Positions 10,104 to 19,405 of a DNA stretch of 64,000 nt are shown here, one piece after another (within the stretch, counting starts at the first letter, position 1; each line of letters starts with the position of its first letter). The stretch is from Sabethes cyaneus (taxonomy: Eukaryota; Arthropoda; Insecta; Diptera; Culicidae). The stretch spans positions 33,443,464 through 33,507,463 of the forward strand of contig NC_071355.1 of NCBI RefSeq assembly GCF_943734655.1, written 5' to 3'. The translations under genes were made by a program, and so were the position numbers. Below the pieces are notes generated by a model. It saw only the letters and a list, made by a program, of their open reading frames with translations. It searched no databases and was not told the DNA's origin.

Positions 10104-13100
10104 TCATTCCTTATAACTTTTTATTCTATTTTTATGTATTATATCCTCTTTACCATTGATCTCTACCCTTATATTTGAGTCTATGTCCTCTACTACTCTG
10201 TATGGACCTATAAATTTATTGTCCAATTTTTTACCTATTTCATTTTTAATTAGGACTAAGTCATCTTTGTTATAACATTTTGGTACAATGTTTAAGTTAT
10301 TTTTTATTGTTCTTTTCATCTTGCTAGAAAGAAGGTTTTCTCTTATTTCTTGATGGCATACTTGTAACTTTAACGTCAATTGCTTGCTATAGTTGTCTAT
10401 GTCATAAATAGGCACTGGATTATCATTTGTTAAATTTGAAGGCATGTTACTATTTTTTCCGAATACTAAATAAAAAGGTGTGTATCCAGTGTTAGTGTGA
10501 ACGGTATTGTTATATGCGAATGTGTAAAATGGTATCCAATGTACCCAAGAAAATAATTTTTCGTTACAATAGATGCGTAAAAAGTTTCCTAAACATTTGT
10601 GTGTGTTCTCCAAAGAACCTATAGTTTCATGATGGTAAGCTGTAGAATTTAGTTTTTGAATATTCAATAATTTGGCAATGGATGTAAACAAACTCGACAT
10701 AAACTCTGTTCCTCTATCCGACGCAATTCGTTGTGGAACACCATATTTTAAAATAACATGCTCCACGAATGCTTTAGCTACTGTCTCTGTTGACTTGTTA
10801 GGTATCGGTGTTGCGGTTATAAATTTTGTTAACTCGCATTGCGTTGTTAGTATATATTCGTATCCATTGGTAGGTATCAAAGGACCAACCAAATCTACGT
10901 AGATTTTTTCAAATGCTGTGCTTGCTGTTGTCGTAATGATCATTGGAGTTTTTCCGCATCTTCCAACTTTTGATATCTGGCATTGCTTGCATTTTTTAAT
11001 GAAATTCTCTACATCGCATTTCATGTTTTTCCAAAAATATCTTTTGCTTATAGTTGCAAGTGTGCGTCTAATACCCGCATGTCCCGCTGTCGGTAATATA
11101 TGGTAGTCGTTTAGTATTAAAAGCTTTGACCTTTCGTCTGTTACTTCTTCTATTTGCTCTCCGATTTTTATTAAAATTGGTAATGTTTTTACTGATGATG
11201 GTCGACCATATATCTGTAGTTCTTCATATTTTTTAATGACGTCATATGTCTCCTTATTATTTTTGATGATTATATATTTTATATTATTAATTTTTGAATA
11301 TTCCGCCACCTTCGACAACATTGCCCGTAGGTCAATTTGTGTCCTTTTGAGGGGAATTTCAATTACATCTGTGGAGATTTGCATGCTTTTTATGTTATCT
11401 TTCATTACCATTTTAACGTATTTGTCTTGTTTAGACGAAGGTTGATCAGTCCTATCGTCATTCGCTTTTTCGCCTTTAAGTTTCGAAGCTCTGGTAACGA
11501 CTAGAACAGTTTTTCCATGAAGTGTTTTCAGGTCTTGAATCGAAATGCGTGACAACGCGTCCGCTATCACATTCTCGCTTCCTTTCCTGAAAGTGACTTC
11601 AAAATCATATTCTTCTAAAGCTAACCTGAATTTTGTTAATCTGCTGGAGGGGTCAGCTAAAGTAAAAAGGTAAACTAATGGTCTATGGTCACTGTAGACT
11701 TCAAATCTTCTTCCATACAGGTATGGTCGAAAATGCTTGATAGCCCACACCATAGCCAATAACTCCTTTTCTATCGTACTGTAATTTGATTCGGCTTTAT
11801 TCAGAGTCTTGCTGGCATATGCAACCGGTTTGCCGTTGCTATTAGATAGCACAGCACCAATCGCATATCCAGACGCATCCGTATGTAAGTTGAATTTGTT
11901 GGTCTCCGTTAGATCCGGGTAATCCAGTACTGGTGGATTTATAAAACATTGTTTTAAATTCTCGAATGAGTTGTGGCATTCGCTACTCCATTCAAACTTT
12001 ACACCCTTTCTGGTCAACTTGTTTAACGGTGTGCAAAGCCTAGCAAAGTCTTTTATGTGCTTCCGATAGTAATTTGCGAAAGCAACGAATCGCTTGACTT
12101 CGTCCGCAGTGGAAGGGATCGGCCATTTTTTCACTGCTTCGATTTTAGCAGGATCAGGCCTGATGCCTTCAGCAGATATGTAATGTCCCAGGTATACTAA
12201 ATTTTCTTGCAAAAAATTGCATTTTTCGGGGTTTAGTTTTAAATTTACCTCTCGCAATCTTCGGAAAACGTTCGAGAGATTTTTGTTATGCTCTTCTAGA
12301 TTTCTACCAAATATGATGAGATCATCCAAATATACTAAACACTTCTCTCCATTAAGACCTGCCATCGCTATGGTCATTAGTCTTGAAAATGATGCTGGGC
12401 TTATTTTTAGTCCCATTGGAAGCCTTGTCATCTGATATTGTCCAGACGACGTCGAGAAAGCTGTTAGTGGCCTATCCTCTTGCTTCAAATTGCATTGGTA
12501 GTACCCTTGGGACAAGTCTAAATGCGAAAAGTACTTCGCTCCTGCCAATGAGTCTATGACCTCCTCTATATTTGGGAGTGGAAATGTATCGTTCTCAAGA
12601 ACATTGTTAAGTTTCCGATAATCAACAACCAACCTCCATTTCTTTTTGTCATTCGCCGACTTTTTTGGCACTAGTAAAATTGGGCTATTCCATTCGGAAC
12701 TAGTCTTTTCAATGACTCCATCTGACATCATCCTATCAATCTGGTCATTTATTTCCCTTTTTTGCGCCAGGGGAAGGCGATATTGTTTAGAAAATATTGG
12801 AGTTGTGCCATCCTTTATTTTAATACTGGATGTGTACTTATCCGTTACTGTTAATTTATCGTCTTTCAAGCAAAACACATCAGCGTATTTTAAGCATAGC
12901 CTCTGCATCTCTGCCTGATCTTGTTTTGTCAAATGTTTCAAGTTCAACTCATTTAAAAGTTTACTTGCTCTATTAGTATCGTATTTTGGCAGTTTAATTT
13001 TTCCTACCACATTGTAATCCCTTAGATCCTTTGTTTCAATATTTTTTGTTTCAATGCAAATTTCCTTATTTGCTATATTAATAATTCTTACGGGTAATTT

Positions 13101-13613
13101 CCCTTCTTTTGGAACTGATATTGAATTTGCTATGAAAACATGTGGCACTATTTCTTGTTGTAGTACCACACAAGTACCCGTCACACCGGTATCAACGTAC
13201 CTTACCACCTCAGTACGAGCCGGTATAATGTAGCATGTTTCAGTTTTTGGTTGTTGCAATCTCATCTCCATACCCACAAAATCAACAATGGCTCCAAATT
13301 CTCTCAAAAAATCTGTGCCAATCAAGCCGTTAACTGCATCCGGCAAGCTCTCTATAATATTAAATTTAATGGGATATTCCACAGACTTGTACCCCACAAA
13401 AGTGTCAACGGATCCCAGAGTACGGGTTATTCCGTTTACACCACTGATTTCTAATGTGTGTGAATTATTGATATTGATAAATTCGGGAAGACATCTTTTG
13501 TCCAGAATACAACAAGATGCTCCACTGTCAATTATGAGTTCTATTACTCTGCCAAATAATTTAAATTTTGCTCTGAGAGCCTTCTTCGCACTAAAATTAA
13601 CGAAAAAGATCGA
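10104..13613 (-). CDS. Pol polyprotein (protease, RT, RNase H, integrase)
   Basis: The frame opens at 13613, 17 bp before gag ends and in the +1 frame relative to gag, giving about 1,169 codons. Its first ATG is at 13397 and residue numbers here count from it. Upstream of that Met lies the protease active site IIDSGASCCIL, near 13535-13500. GLIGTDFLREFG (24-35) is the second protease motif. RT: HLDLSQGYYQ with Asp294, LPMGLK (326-331) and YLDD (356-359). RNase H: HTDASG with Asp507, EKELLA near 543-548, and YSDHRP with Asp570. Integrase: zinc-binding His766, His773, Cys803 and Cys806, and the DD35E triad Asp835, Asp894 and Glu930. A GPY/F-type motif (KFIGPYRVVE, 1061-1070) follows. All expected catalytic residues are present and there is no stop. 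Synthesis probably needs a +1 shift or slippage near the end of gag. A protein of this length has no room for an env. Confidence 0.95.
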   Translation of the reverse strand, partial: SIFFVNFSAKKALRAKFKLFGRVIELIIDSGASCCILDKRCLPEFININNSHTLEISGVNGITRTLGSVDTFVGYKSVEYPIKFNIIESLPDAVNGLIGTDFLREFGAIVDFVGMEMRLQQPKTETCYIIPARTEVVRYVDTGVTGTCVVLQQEIVPHVFIANSISVPKEGKLPVRIINIANKEICIETKNIETKDLRDYNVVGKIKLPKYDTNRASKLLNELNLKHLTKQDQAEMQRLCLKYADVFCLKDDKLTVTDKYTSSIKIKDGTTPIFSKQYRLPLAQKREINDQIDRMMSDGVIEKTSSEWNSPILLVPKKSANDKKKWRLVVDYRKLNNVLENDTFPLPNIEEVIDSLAGAKYFSHLDLSQGYYQCNLKQEDRPLTAFSTSSGQYQMTRLPMGLKISPASFSRLMTIAMAGLNGEKCLVYLDDLIIFGRNLEEHNKNLSNVFRRLREVNLKLNPEKCNFLQENLVYLGHYISAEGIRPDPAKIEAVKKWPIPSTADEVKRFVAFANYYRKHIKDFARLCTPLNKLTRKGVKFEWSSECHNSFENLKQCFINPPVLDYPDLTETNKFNLHTDASGYAIGAVLSNSNGKPVAYASKTLNKAESNYSTIEKELLAMVWAIKHFRPYLYGRRFEVYSDHRPLVYLFTLADPSSRLTKFRLALEEYDFEVTFRKGSENVIADALSRISIQDLKTLHGKTVLVVTRASKLKGEKANDDRTDQPSSKQDKYVKMVMKDNIKSMQISTDVIEIPLKRTQIDLRAMLSKVAEYSKINNIKYIIIKNNKETYDVIKKYEELQIYGRPSSVKTLPILIKIGEQIEEVTDERSKLLILNDYHILPTAGHAGIRRTLATISKRYFWKNMKCDVENFIKKCKQCQISKVGRCGKTPMIITTTASTAFEKIYVDLVGPLIPTNGYEYILTTQCELTKFITATPIPNKSTETVAKAFVEHVILKYGVPQRIASDRGTEFMSSLFTSIAKLLNIQKLNSTAYHHETIGSLENTHKCLGNFLRIYCNEKLFSWVHWIPFYTFAYNNTVHTNTGYTPFYLVFGKNSNMPSNLTNDNPVPIYDIDNYSKQLTLKLQVCHQEIRENLLSSKMKRTIKNNLNIVPKCYNKDDLVLIKNEIGKKLDNKFIGPYRVVEDIDSNIRVEINGKEDIIHKNRIKSYKE

Positions 13614-14892
13614 TTAAATGTGCCTCTTCTACAGGTTGTTGTTGTTGCTGTTGTTGTGTTTGTTGTTGCTGTTGTTGTCGTTGCTGAGGTTCGGCCATAT
13701 GTGCCACATGTCCGTTGTTCCTCCCGCGACTGTTATTTCCTCGGTAGGTTTGGTTGGTTTGGTGGTTATTGTTATAACCATAGTTGTTATTGTGTTGTGT
13801 ACCCCTACCACGGTACCTAGTGTTTCCTCGGTAACCACCACGACCTCTAGAGCTTCCTCGGCTTCTCCAATTATTTCGATCGTTGCCCCTATAGGGCGTT
13901 CTTCCTGATGTGCACCATAGTGCCATCATATTTTCTAAACTATTTTCAGTTTTTGGAGTACTTTGGCACTCCAACGCATCCGATATCGCTTTATTTAGCG
14001 ATGTCGGATTCCGTGCTTTTACGAAAAATTGTGTTGAGGGATCTTTCAATCCCTCGACAAATGCCTGAACCGCTACAGGTTCGACAATATTTAGGGCTGC
14101 CGCCTCACTTGGGAAAGTTCCCATTGAAACGTGTGCGGCTGCCAATTTAGCGGACAGGTTTTCTATGTCCGCGCCGAACTCTGCGATTTGTTTAGAATGT
14201 TGTTTTTTCAATGCCATCTCCTTTTCCACCGCTCTCGGTGTAATCTTCACCGAAAATTTTCTTTTCAGTGCATCAAACGCCTCGGCGGTTGTTCGGGCAT
14301 TATCGATTGCCCCGTGGGCTGCGCCTACTAGTCTTGTTTTTAAAAATTTCAGGACGTCTGCTGGTGGAACTCCGTTGGAGTATTCCTCCAGCAATTCGAC
14401 GGTTTCAATAAATATGGACAGTTTCGATGGTTCGCCATTATATCTGTCGACTACCTTCATGGCCAAGCTAAGGTCCAGTTTGGTCGCCATTTCGTAGCGT
14501 TCTTCTTCTTCGAAGTCTGAAAATTCTTCTTGAAGAACTTCCTCGTCGTCGTTTGATTCCTCTGAGTCTTCTTCGTTATCTTGTATTTTCGAATTTTCAC
14601 CCTCACCCCCTTTAGTGCCTTCAGGGGCTAAGGTGTCGTCTAGGTTAGCAGGTACTGAGCCAAGCAGCTTATAGCACTGCCTAGCAACAGACTTCAGTTG
14701 TAGATATCTTCTTTTAAATTGGGCTTTAGTCTCTATTGCTTTACATTTGTTTACGGCCCCTTTTAGCTCTTCTAATATGGTTTGGATTTCCTTTATTTTC
14801 CTTACCTTAGTGCCTGGTTTATAATTGGCATGTTTTTTTAAATTAGCATGTAATTTCCCTAACGCATCTCCTGCTTTGAAAAATTCTTCCAT
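13597..14892 (-). CDS. Gag structural polyprotein
   Basis: The ORF has 431 codons from ATG 14892. The N-terminal 80 residues are basic and helical. Residues 95-133 are very acidic (EENSKIQDNEEDSEESNDDEE-type run). Residues 140-310 look like the capsid region, with SAKLAAAHVSMGTF and KDPSTQFFVKARNPTSLNKA. The C-terminus has no CCHC zinc knuckle: instead residues 331-395 are Arg/Gly/Asn-rich (RGRGGYRGN-type) and 402-419 are Gln-rich, an alternative nucleic-acid-binding tail. It is the first gene of the main gag-pol unit and overlaps the pol frame by 17 bp. The assignment as gag rests on position, composition and the downstream pol. The sequence itself is less conserved than pol. Confidence 0.88.
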   Translation of the reverse strand: MEEFFKAGDALGKLHANLKKHANYKPGTKVRKIKEIQTILEELKGAVNKCKAIETKAQFKRRYLQLKSVARQCYKLLGSVPANLDDTLAPEGTKGGEGENSKIQDNEEDSEESNDDEEVLQEEFSDFEEEERYEMATKLDLSLAMKVVDRYNGEPSKLSIFIETVELLEEYSNGVPPADVLKFLKTRLVGAAHGAIDNARTTAEAFDALKRKFSVKITPRAVEKEMALKKQHSKQIAEFGADIENLSAKLAAAHVSMGTFPSEAAALNIVEPVAVQAFVEGLKDPSTQFFVKARNPTSLNKAISDALECQSTPKTENSLENMMALWCTSGRTPYRGNDRNNWRSRGSSRGRGGYRGNTRYRGRGTQHNNNYGYNNNHQTNQTYRGNNSRGRNNGHVAHMAEPQQRQQQQQQTQQQQQQQPVEEAHLIDLFR

Positions 14893-15344
14893 TCCAGTGA
14901 TAGTGCCTAAAACAAAAATTTTTTTTTTTTTTTTTTTTTGTAAAGTAATTTATATTCTTCTTTTTTTACTAATGGATACTTCCCAATTATTTCTCTGGTT
15001 ATATTTGAGATGTTCTATGGTCATCACATTTGACATTTTTTCCCCGCAGCAGCCGAAATTTCCCATATCTCGCTAGTGTGAAATTTTCCATCCATCCGAA
15101 GCTGGAATCATCGAACGAAATTTTCTTTCGCAGTCATCGTCTGGTTGATTGAAATCATTTCCAGTTGTACAACTGAATCAGCACTTTTATCCGTAGAATG
15201 TATGTTGATGTACGAATGCAACGTGGAAGCTACTTGGGACAGCACTACACTTTTTTTTTTTTTTTTTTTTATACGTTTGTTTTTTAAAGCAATTGTTTAT
15301 TGTTTTAATTGTTTTTATTTTGAATCACAACATTTGGTAGTTTC

Positions 15345-15557
15345 TTACACGTTTGGCAAATTTGCCATACTAATAGCTCTTTGGGCGACACTTTCTGTCT
15401 GTTGGCGGTGCAGTTTTGCTACTATCCGCACTACAATGTATCCTACAGCCAACGCTGCTATCACGCACAGTGCAATTGTTTGTGCGGTATGGTTCTGTTC
15501 AATGACGCTATTTGATGCGGCCGGTGCGATGATTTCATCCGCACTAAACCATCCCAT
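15345..15557 (-). CDS. Small membrane-protein ORF in gypsy leader, unrecognised
   Basis: ATG at 15557 opens a 70-codon frame. It starts MGWFSADE: Gly2 with a small residue at position 6 would suit N-myristoylation. It has one NHT glycosylation sequon (residues 22-24) and a single clear hydrophobic helix at about 27-46 (TIALCVIAALAVGYIVVRIV). A short basic then polar tail follows. It lies on the element's sense strand, upstream of gag, in the leader. Gypsy elements of insects with env place it after pol, so this is not an ordinary env. Small MG-starting single-TM proteins in insect retroelements are something I believe I have seen, but I cannot name a family. Function unknown. A chance frame is possible, though the composition argues against it. 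Confidence 0.55.
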   Translation of the reverse strand: MGWFSADEIIAPAASNSVIEQNHTAQTIALCVIAALAVGYIVVRIVAKLHRQQTESVAQRAISMANLPNV

Positions 15558-15785
15558 TGTAATTTTTTTTTTTCACTCTACGATTCACGTATTACGTGGT
15601 CTCTTCCAGAACACTGTTCGAAGCGTGCTTTTTCGCTTTGCAACCAACAAGGACGTTTTTCATTGCACAATTTCTGAAACTATAACTTCCGGAACAAAAC
15701 TCGACCACTTTTTTTTTTTTTAACTTGGGCATCTCCAACGCGTGAATCAGAAAATTTAACCGTATCGAAACTCGCTTTCACTGCA

Positions 15786-15803
15786 TACTGGCGAGGATCG
15801 CCA
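15786..15803 (-). promoter_or_regulatory. Candidate primer-binding site
   Basis: Immediately inside the 5' LTR the element strand reads TGGCGATCCTCGCCAGTA. Starting with TGG fits pairing to the CCA end of a tRNA. I cannot assign the tRNA. The first 15 bases are self-complementary (TGGCGA, three bases, TCGCCA), so the site can also form a hairpin. Confidence 0.65.
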
Positions 15804-16049
15804 TGCAATATTCTTGGGATATGGCGGTTCGGTTTGGAGTAAGAATACTAGATGTGGTCCTCGTAACGTGTCGTTCTCGACTATATTGTACTGAAATATT
15901 TCTTCCTATGCTATGTGTCGTACGTTTTACGCTATGCGCTGTGTCAGCGTATAATTGTCACCGTTCGACGCGGTACAGTCCGTTTACGCTTATACAGCAT
16001 AACCGATCCGCGTCGCGCTGAACCATTTCAATCATGAGCGTCCACCACA
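15804..16049 (-). repeat. 5' LTR of the gypsy element
   Basis: This is the 246-bp promoter-bearing copy for minus-strand transcription, identical by eye to 9679-9924. It is followed on plus by the target duplication CTAC (16050-16053). The transcription start and R boundary cannot be set from sequence alone. Confidence 0.95.
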
Positions 16050-16053
16050 CTAC
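16050..16053. repeat. Target-site duplication (CTAC), right copy
   Basis: Second copy of the CTAC that precedes the left LTR. Confidence 0.8.
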
Positions 16054-17130
16054 AAATTTATTGTTTTGAAACTAAATATGGTTTTCAAGTTATTGATACG
16101 TTGTTTTGAATCGTATGTTATTGCGAAAAAGCATGCGGGCAAAGGATGTGGAAGAAATTTCAAATTTGTAAATCAAATTAAAAATTTGTTAATCAAAAAT
16201 TTCTTTTTTTTTTGGAAAGGGAGGAAGTGTTTGATGCGAAGAATGATTAATTGGACGAACTGGAAAATTTCGAAAAAGATTAAAAATATATTTTGGGTTG
16301 TGCAATGGTGGGTGGGGCACGCACTCACGCTCTTTCGGTTGGTATCCGGATGTTTTCCTCACTAAACTTCTGCCGCCCGTTATATTAGGTAGTCTAACAC
16401 GTAGTTTTTGTTTTATTCTCCCAATTCTTTCATTCCGTATAAGCAGTACTTCGCACACTATGCGAGGATTTATTTATTTTACTATTAATAAAAGAAATCT
16501 TTGTTGTGATTGCTTGTGTAACCACGATAGAACCAGTTGGCTGCACCACGTCTCTTGTAAACTTAACATACCTTTGGCGTAGCAATACAATATGGTGCAC
16601 CAATTAAAATTGATCTTATTATGGTCGCTAGTCAAACCGCAATAAATCTGTTAGTTTTATTAAATTATTAGAACGGCGACACCTTGACCAATCAGATTTA
16701 TTACTGCTATTGTGAAGAATATTTGAGTTCAACACCGAAACTATTTTTTTTATACGCGGCAATATTGCCATATTATAGTATTTTGTGTTAGCCCGCAAAC
16801 AAAAATTCATCAAAGCAAAGTTTTTTGCAGAAAGAAAGCTATTATCAATCGGTTTTCCTGTCATAGGAAGCAACAAAAATGCTTTTGCTAGAAACTGAGA
16901 TTGACTAACTGAATATATTTATTTTGTTAAAACAACCAGTTTTCGAAAATTGCAAAATTTCAATGGCGCGTTGATTTTATTCACCTATCATATCAATAGT
17001 CACGATAAAATTTAATGTGCGTATGCTGCAAACCAACGGAGGCTGCTCCAAATTTATTGATTATTTTATGGGATATTTTATTATGGTCGCAATAAACCAA
17101 AGCATCCTTATCGATCTGACATTAAAACTT
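16054..17130. other. Unique AT-rich sequence
   Basis: No gene was recognised. Short overlapping frames occur near 16066-16582 on both strands without motifs. No terminal or tandem repeats were recognised. Confidence 0.45.
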
Positions 17131-17378
17131 GAACTTTTCTGCTCACGAATGTATTTTCGAGTTGACAAAGTTGGCGGACTGATTTAACTTTTAACCACTG
17201 TAACCGGTATGCTTTATAGCTTTATAGCGAAAAACTTCATTAATTTATGGCAGGTACTCGAACTTTTCTGCTCACGAATGTATTTTCGAGTTGACAAAGT
17301 TGGCGGACTGATTTAACTTTTAACCAGAGTAACCGGTATGCTTTATAGCGAAAAACTTCATTAATTTATGGCAGGTAG
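17131..17378. repeat. Tandem duplication, about 129 and 119 bp
   Basis: The unit beginning GAACTTTTCTGCTCACGAAT at 17131 is repeated from 17260. The two differ by a few bases (CCACTGTAACC against CCAGAGTAACC) and by one short loss of a repeated TTTATAGC in the second copy. It is non-coding and looks like a simple recent duplication. Confidence 0.85.
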
Positions 17379-17521
17379 CTGTCAAGCAGCGCAAAGCATA
17401 ATCGGTTTTATTGTTGCCTTCTGCAGAGTGTGATAAGACTACTTGAGCACATAATCTGATTCCTAAAGAGGTTATAAAAACTGTACTGGTTTCGACTATG
17501 GATAGTATTTGGTTTAGATAT

Positions 17522-17690
17522 ACGGCTTTTGCAGTCTACGAAAATGGTTTTAAAACGATTTTTATTGTACATCCGACGTTTCGGCCGTTCATGGATAAGG
17601 AAATATAGGAATCGTTTGAAAAAGGCTGTAACCAACGGCCGAAACAACAAATATCGTTTTATAATCATTTTCGTAGACTGCAAAAGTCGT
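17522..17690. repeat. Imperfect hairpin (inverted repeat) element
   Basis: The left arm 17522-17589 and the reverse complement of 17634-17690 share ACGRCTTTTGCAGTCTACGA and, further in, TTTCGGCCGTT. The left arm has about 11 extra bases. The sequence GTTATAAAAACT occurs just outside both arms (about 17471 and 17689). As a result two opposite-strand frames (17408-17683 minus, 17529-17741 plus) start with nearly the same peptide. It is probably a foldback MITE, not coding. Confidence 0.7.
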
Positions 17691-18954
17691 TATAAAAACT
17701 TTCTTGAGAATGGGCCTCTTGGACGGAGGGCTGTTTTATAGCGGTCATCAGGAAGTTCTGGAGGCGTTATTGGTGGTTTTATGAAATTGGTTATGAAATC
17801 CACTAGAGGAACGTATTAAAATTTAGAATTGTTACTTGGGAGAAACAAAAGGCAGAATAGTCAAAAAGTAGAATATCGAAAAGGTAGAAAAACCGATAGC
17901 CAGAGTAACTAAAAACCAGAAGAATCAAGAGGCAGAACAATCAAACGGCACAATAATAAAAGGGAGGATAAGTGGTAGAGTAATCAAACAGCCGAGTAAA
18001 CCAAAAGCAAAATTATCCAAAGTAGAGTAGCCCAAACGCAGAATAATCAAGATATAGAATAATCAAAAAGTAGAATAAATAAAAGTCAGAATAATCAAAA
18101 GCCTGACTATTCCAAGGGCAAAATATTTAATAGAGAGAAGGGAAGATAGCGAAAAAGCAGAATAATCAAAAGGCATAATAATACTAAGAAGAGTAGCCAA
18201 AAGGATGAAAAATCAAAAAGAAAAAACAGCCAAAACCAGAATAGCCAAAAAGCAGATTAGCCAAAAGACAGACTAGCCAAATGGCAGAGCAGCCAAAAGG
18301 CAGAACAATCGAAAGGCAGCATAGTCGAAGGCGGAATAGTCGAAAGGCAGAATAATCGAAACGCAGAATAATCGAATGGCAGAATAGTCGAAAGGTAGAA
18401 TAGTCGAAAGGAAGAATAGTCGAAAGGCAGAATAGCCGAAAGACAAATCATCTGAAAGGCAGAATAGTTGAGAGGCGGAATATTCGAAAGGCAGAATTGT
18501 CGAAAGGCAGAATTGTCGAGAGGCAGAATAGTCGAGAGACAGTATAGTCGAAAAGTAGAATAGTCGAAAAGCAGAATAATCGAAAGGCAGAATTGTCAAG
18601 AGGCAGAATAATTGAAAAGCAGAGTAATCGAAAGACAGAATATTCAAGAGGCAGAATAGGCCAGAGGCAGAATAGTCGAAAGTCGGAATAATCGAAAGGT
18701 ACAATAATCGGAAGGCAGAATAGTCGAAAGGTAGAATAGTCGTAAGGAAGAATAGTCGAAAGGCAGAATAGCCGAAAGGCAAACCATCTGAAAGGCAGAA
18801 TAGTCAAGAGGCGGAATATTCGAAAGGCAGAATTGTTGAAAGGTAGAATAGTCGAGAGACAGTATAGTCGAAAGGTAGAATAGTCGAAAAGCAGAATAGT
18901 CGAAAGGCAGAAGAGTTGAAAGACAGAATAGTCGAAAGGCAGAATCGTCGAAAG

Positions 18955-19405
18955 GCAAATCAGCCGAAAGGCAGAATAGTCGAGATGCAGAATAGTCGAG
19001 ATGCAGAATAGTCGTAAGGCAGAATAGTCAAAAGACAGAATAGTCGAAAAGCAAAATAGTCGAAAGGAAGAATAGTTGAAAGGGAGGATAACCAAAAGGC
19101 AGAATAGCCGAAAGGCAAATCAGTTGAAAGGCAGAATAGTCGAGAGGTGGAATAGTCGAAAGGCAGAATAGTCGAAAGGCAGAATAGTCGAAAGGAAGAA
19201 TAGTCAAAAGGCAGAATAGCCAAAAGGCAGAATAGCCAAAAGACAGAATAATCAATAGGCAGAGTACCCGAAAGGCAGAATAATCGAAAAGCAAAGTAGT
19301 CGAAAGGCAGAATAGTCAAGAGGCAGAATAGTCGAAAGGCAGAAGAGTTGAAAGACAGAATAGTCGAAAGGCAAAATCGACGAAAGGCAAATCAGCCGAA
19401 AGGCA
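18955..19405. repeat. Higher-order duplication inside the minisatellite, copy 1
   Basis: This roughly 450-bp stretch recurs at about 20057-20525 with the same series of variant units, including rare ones (GAGATGCAGAATAGTC, GGGAGGATAACC, CAGAGTACCC). It differs by a few bases and by one added 16-bp unit. Identical 88-codon minus frames at 19028-19294 and 20145-20411 show the match. Confidence 0.85.

Larger units (their letters stand above)
14893..15803 (-). other. Long A-tract-rich 5' leader of the gypsy element
   Basis: About 910 bp separate the 5' LTR from gag on the element strand. Four homopolymer A-tracts (T on plus) lie in it: 15721-15709 (13), 15573-15563 (11), 15270-15251 (20) and 14939-14919 (21, 27 bases before the gag ATG). 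A 70-codon ORF sits between the second and third tracts. The length is unusual for a simple leader and hints at internal initiation or packaging signals. That role is inference. Confidence 0.7.
9679..16049 (-). mobile_element. Complete Ty3/gypsy LTR retrotransposon, minus strand
   Basis: The element is 6,371 bp including two 246-bp LTRs and is flanked by the 4-bp duplication CTAC. Read on the minus strand the order is 5' LTR (16049-15804), primer-binding site (15803), an A-tract-rich leader with a 70-codon ORF (15557-15345), gag (14892-13597), pol (13613-10104) and 3' LTR (9924-9679). Pol has the order protease, RT, RNase H, integrase, which defines Ty3/gypsy (Metaviridae) rather than copia. 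The 180 bp between pol and the 3' LTR hold no env frame. The LTRs read as identical base for base and gag and pol have no internal stops, so insertion looks recent and the copy may be autonomous. Confidence 0.95.
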
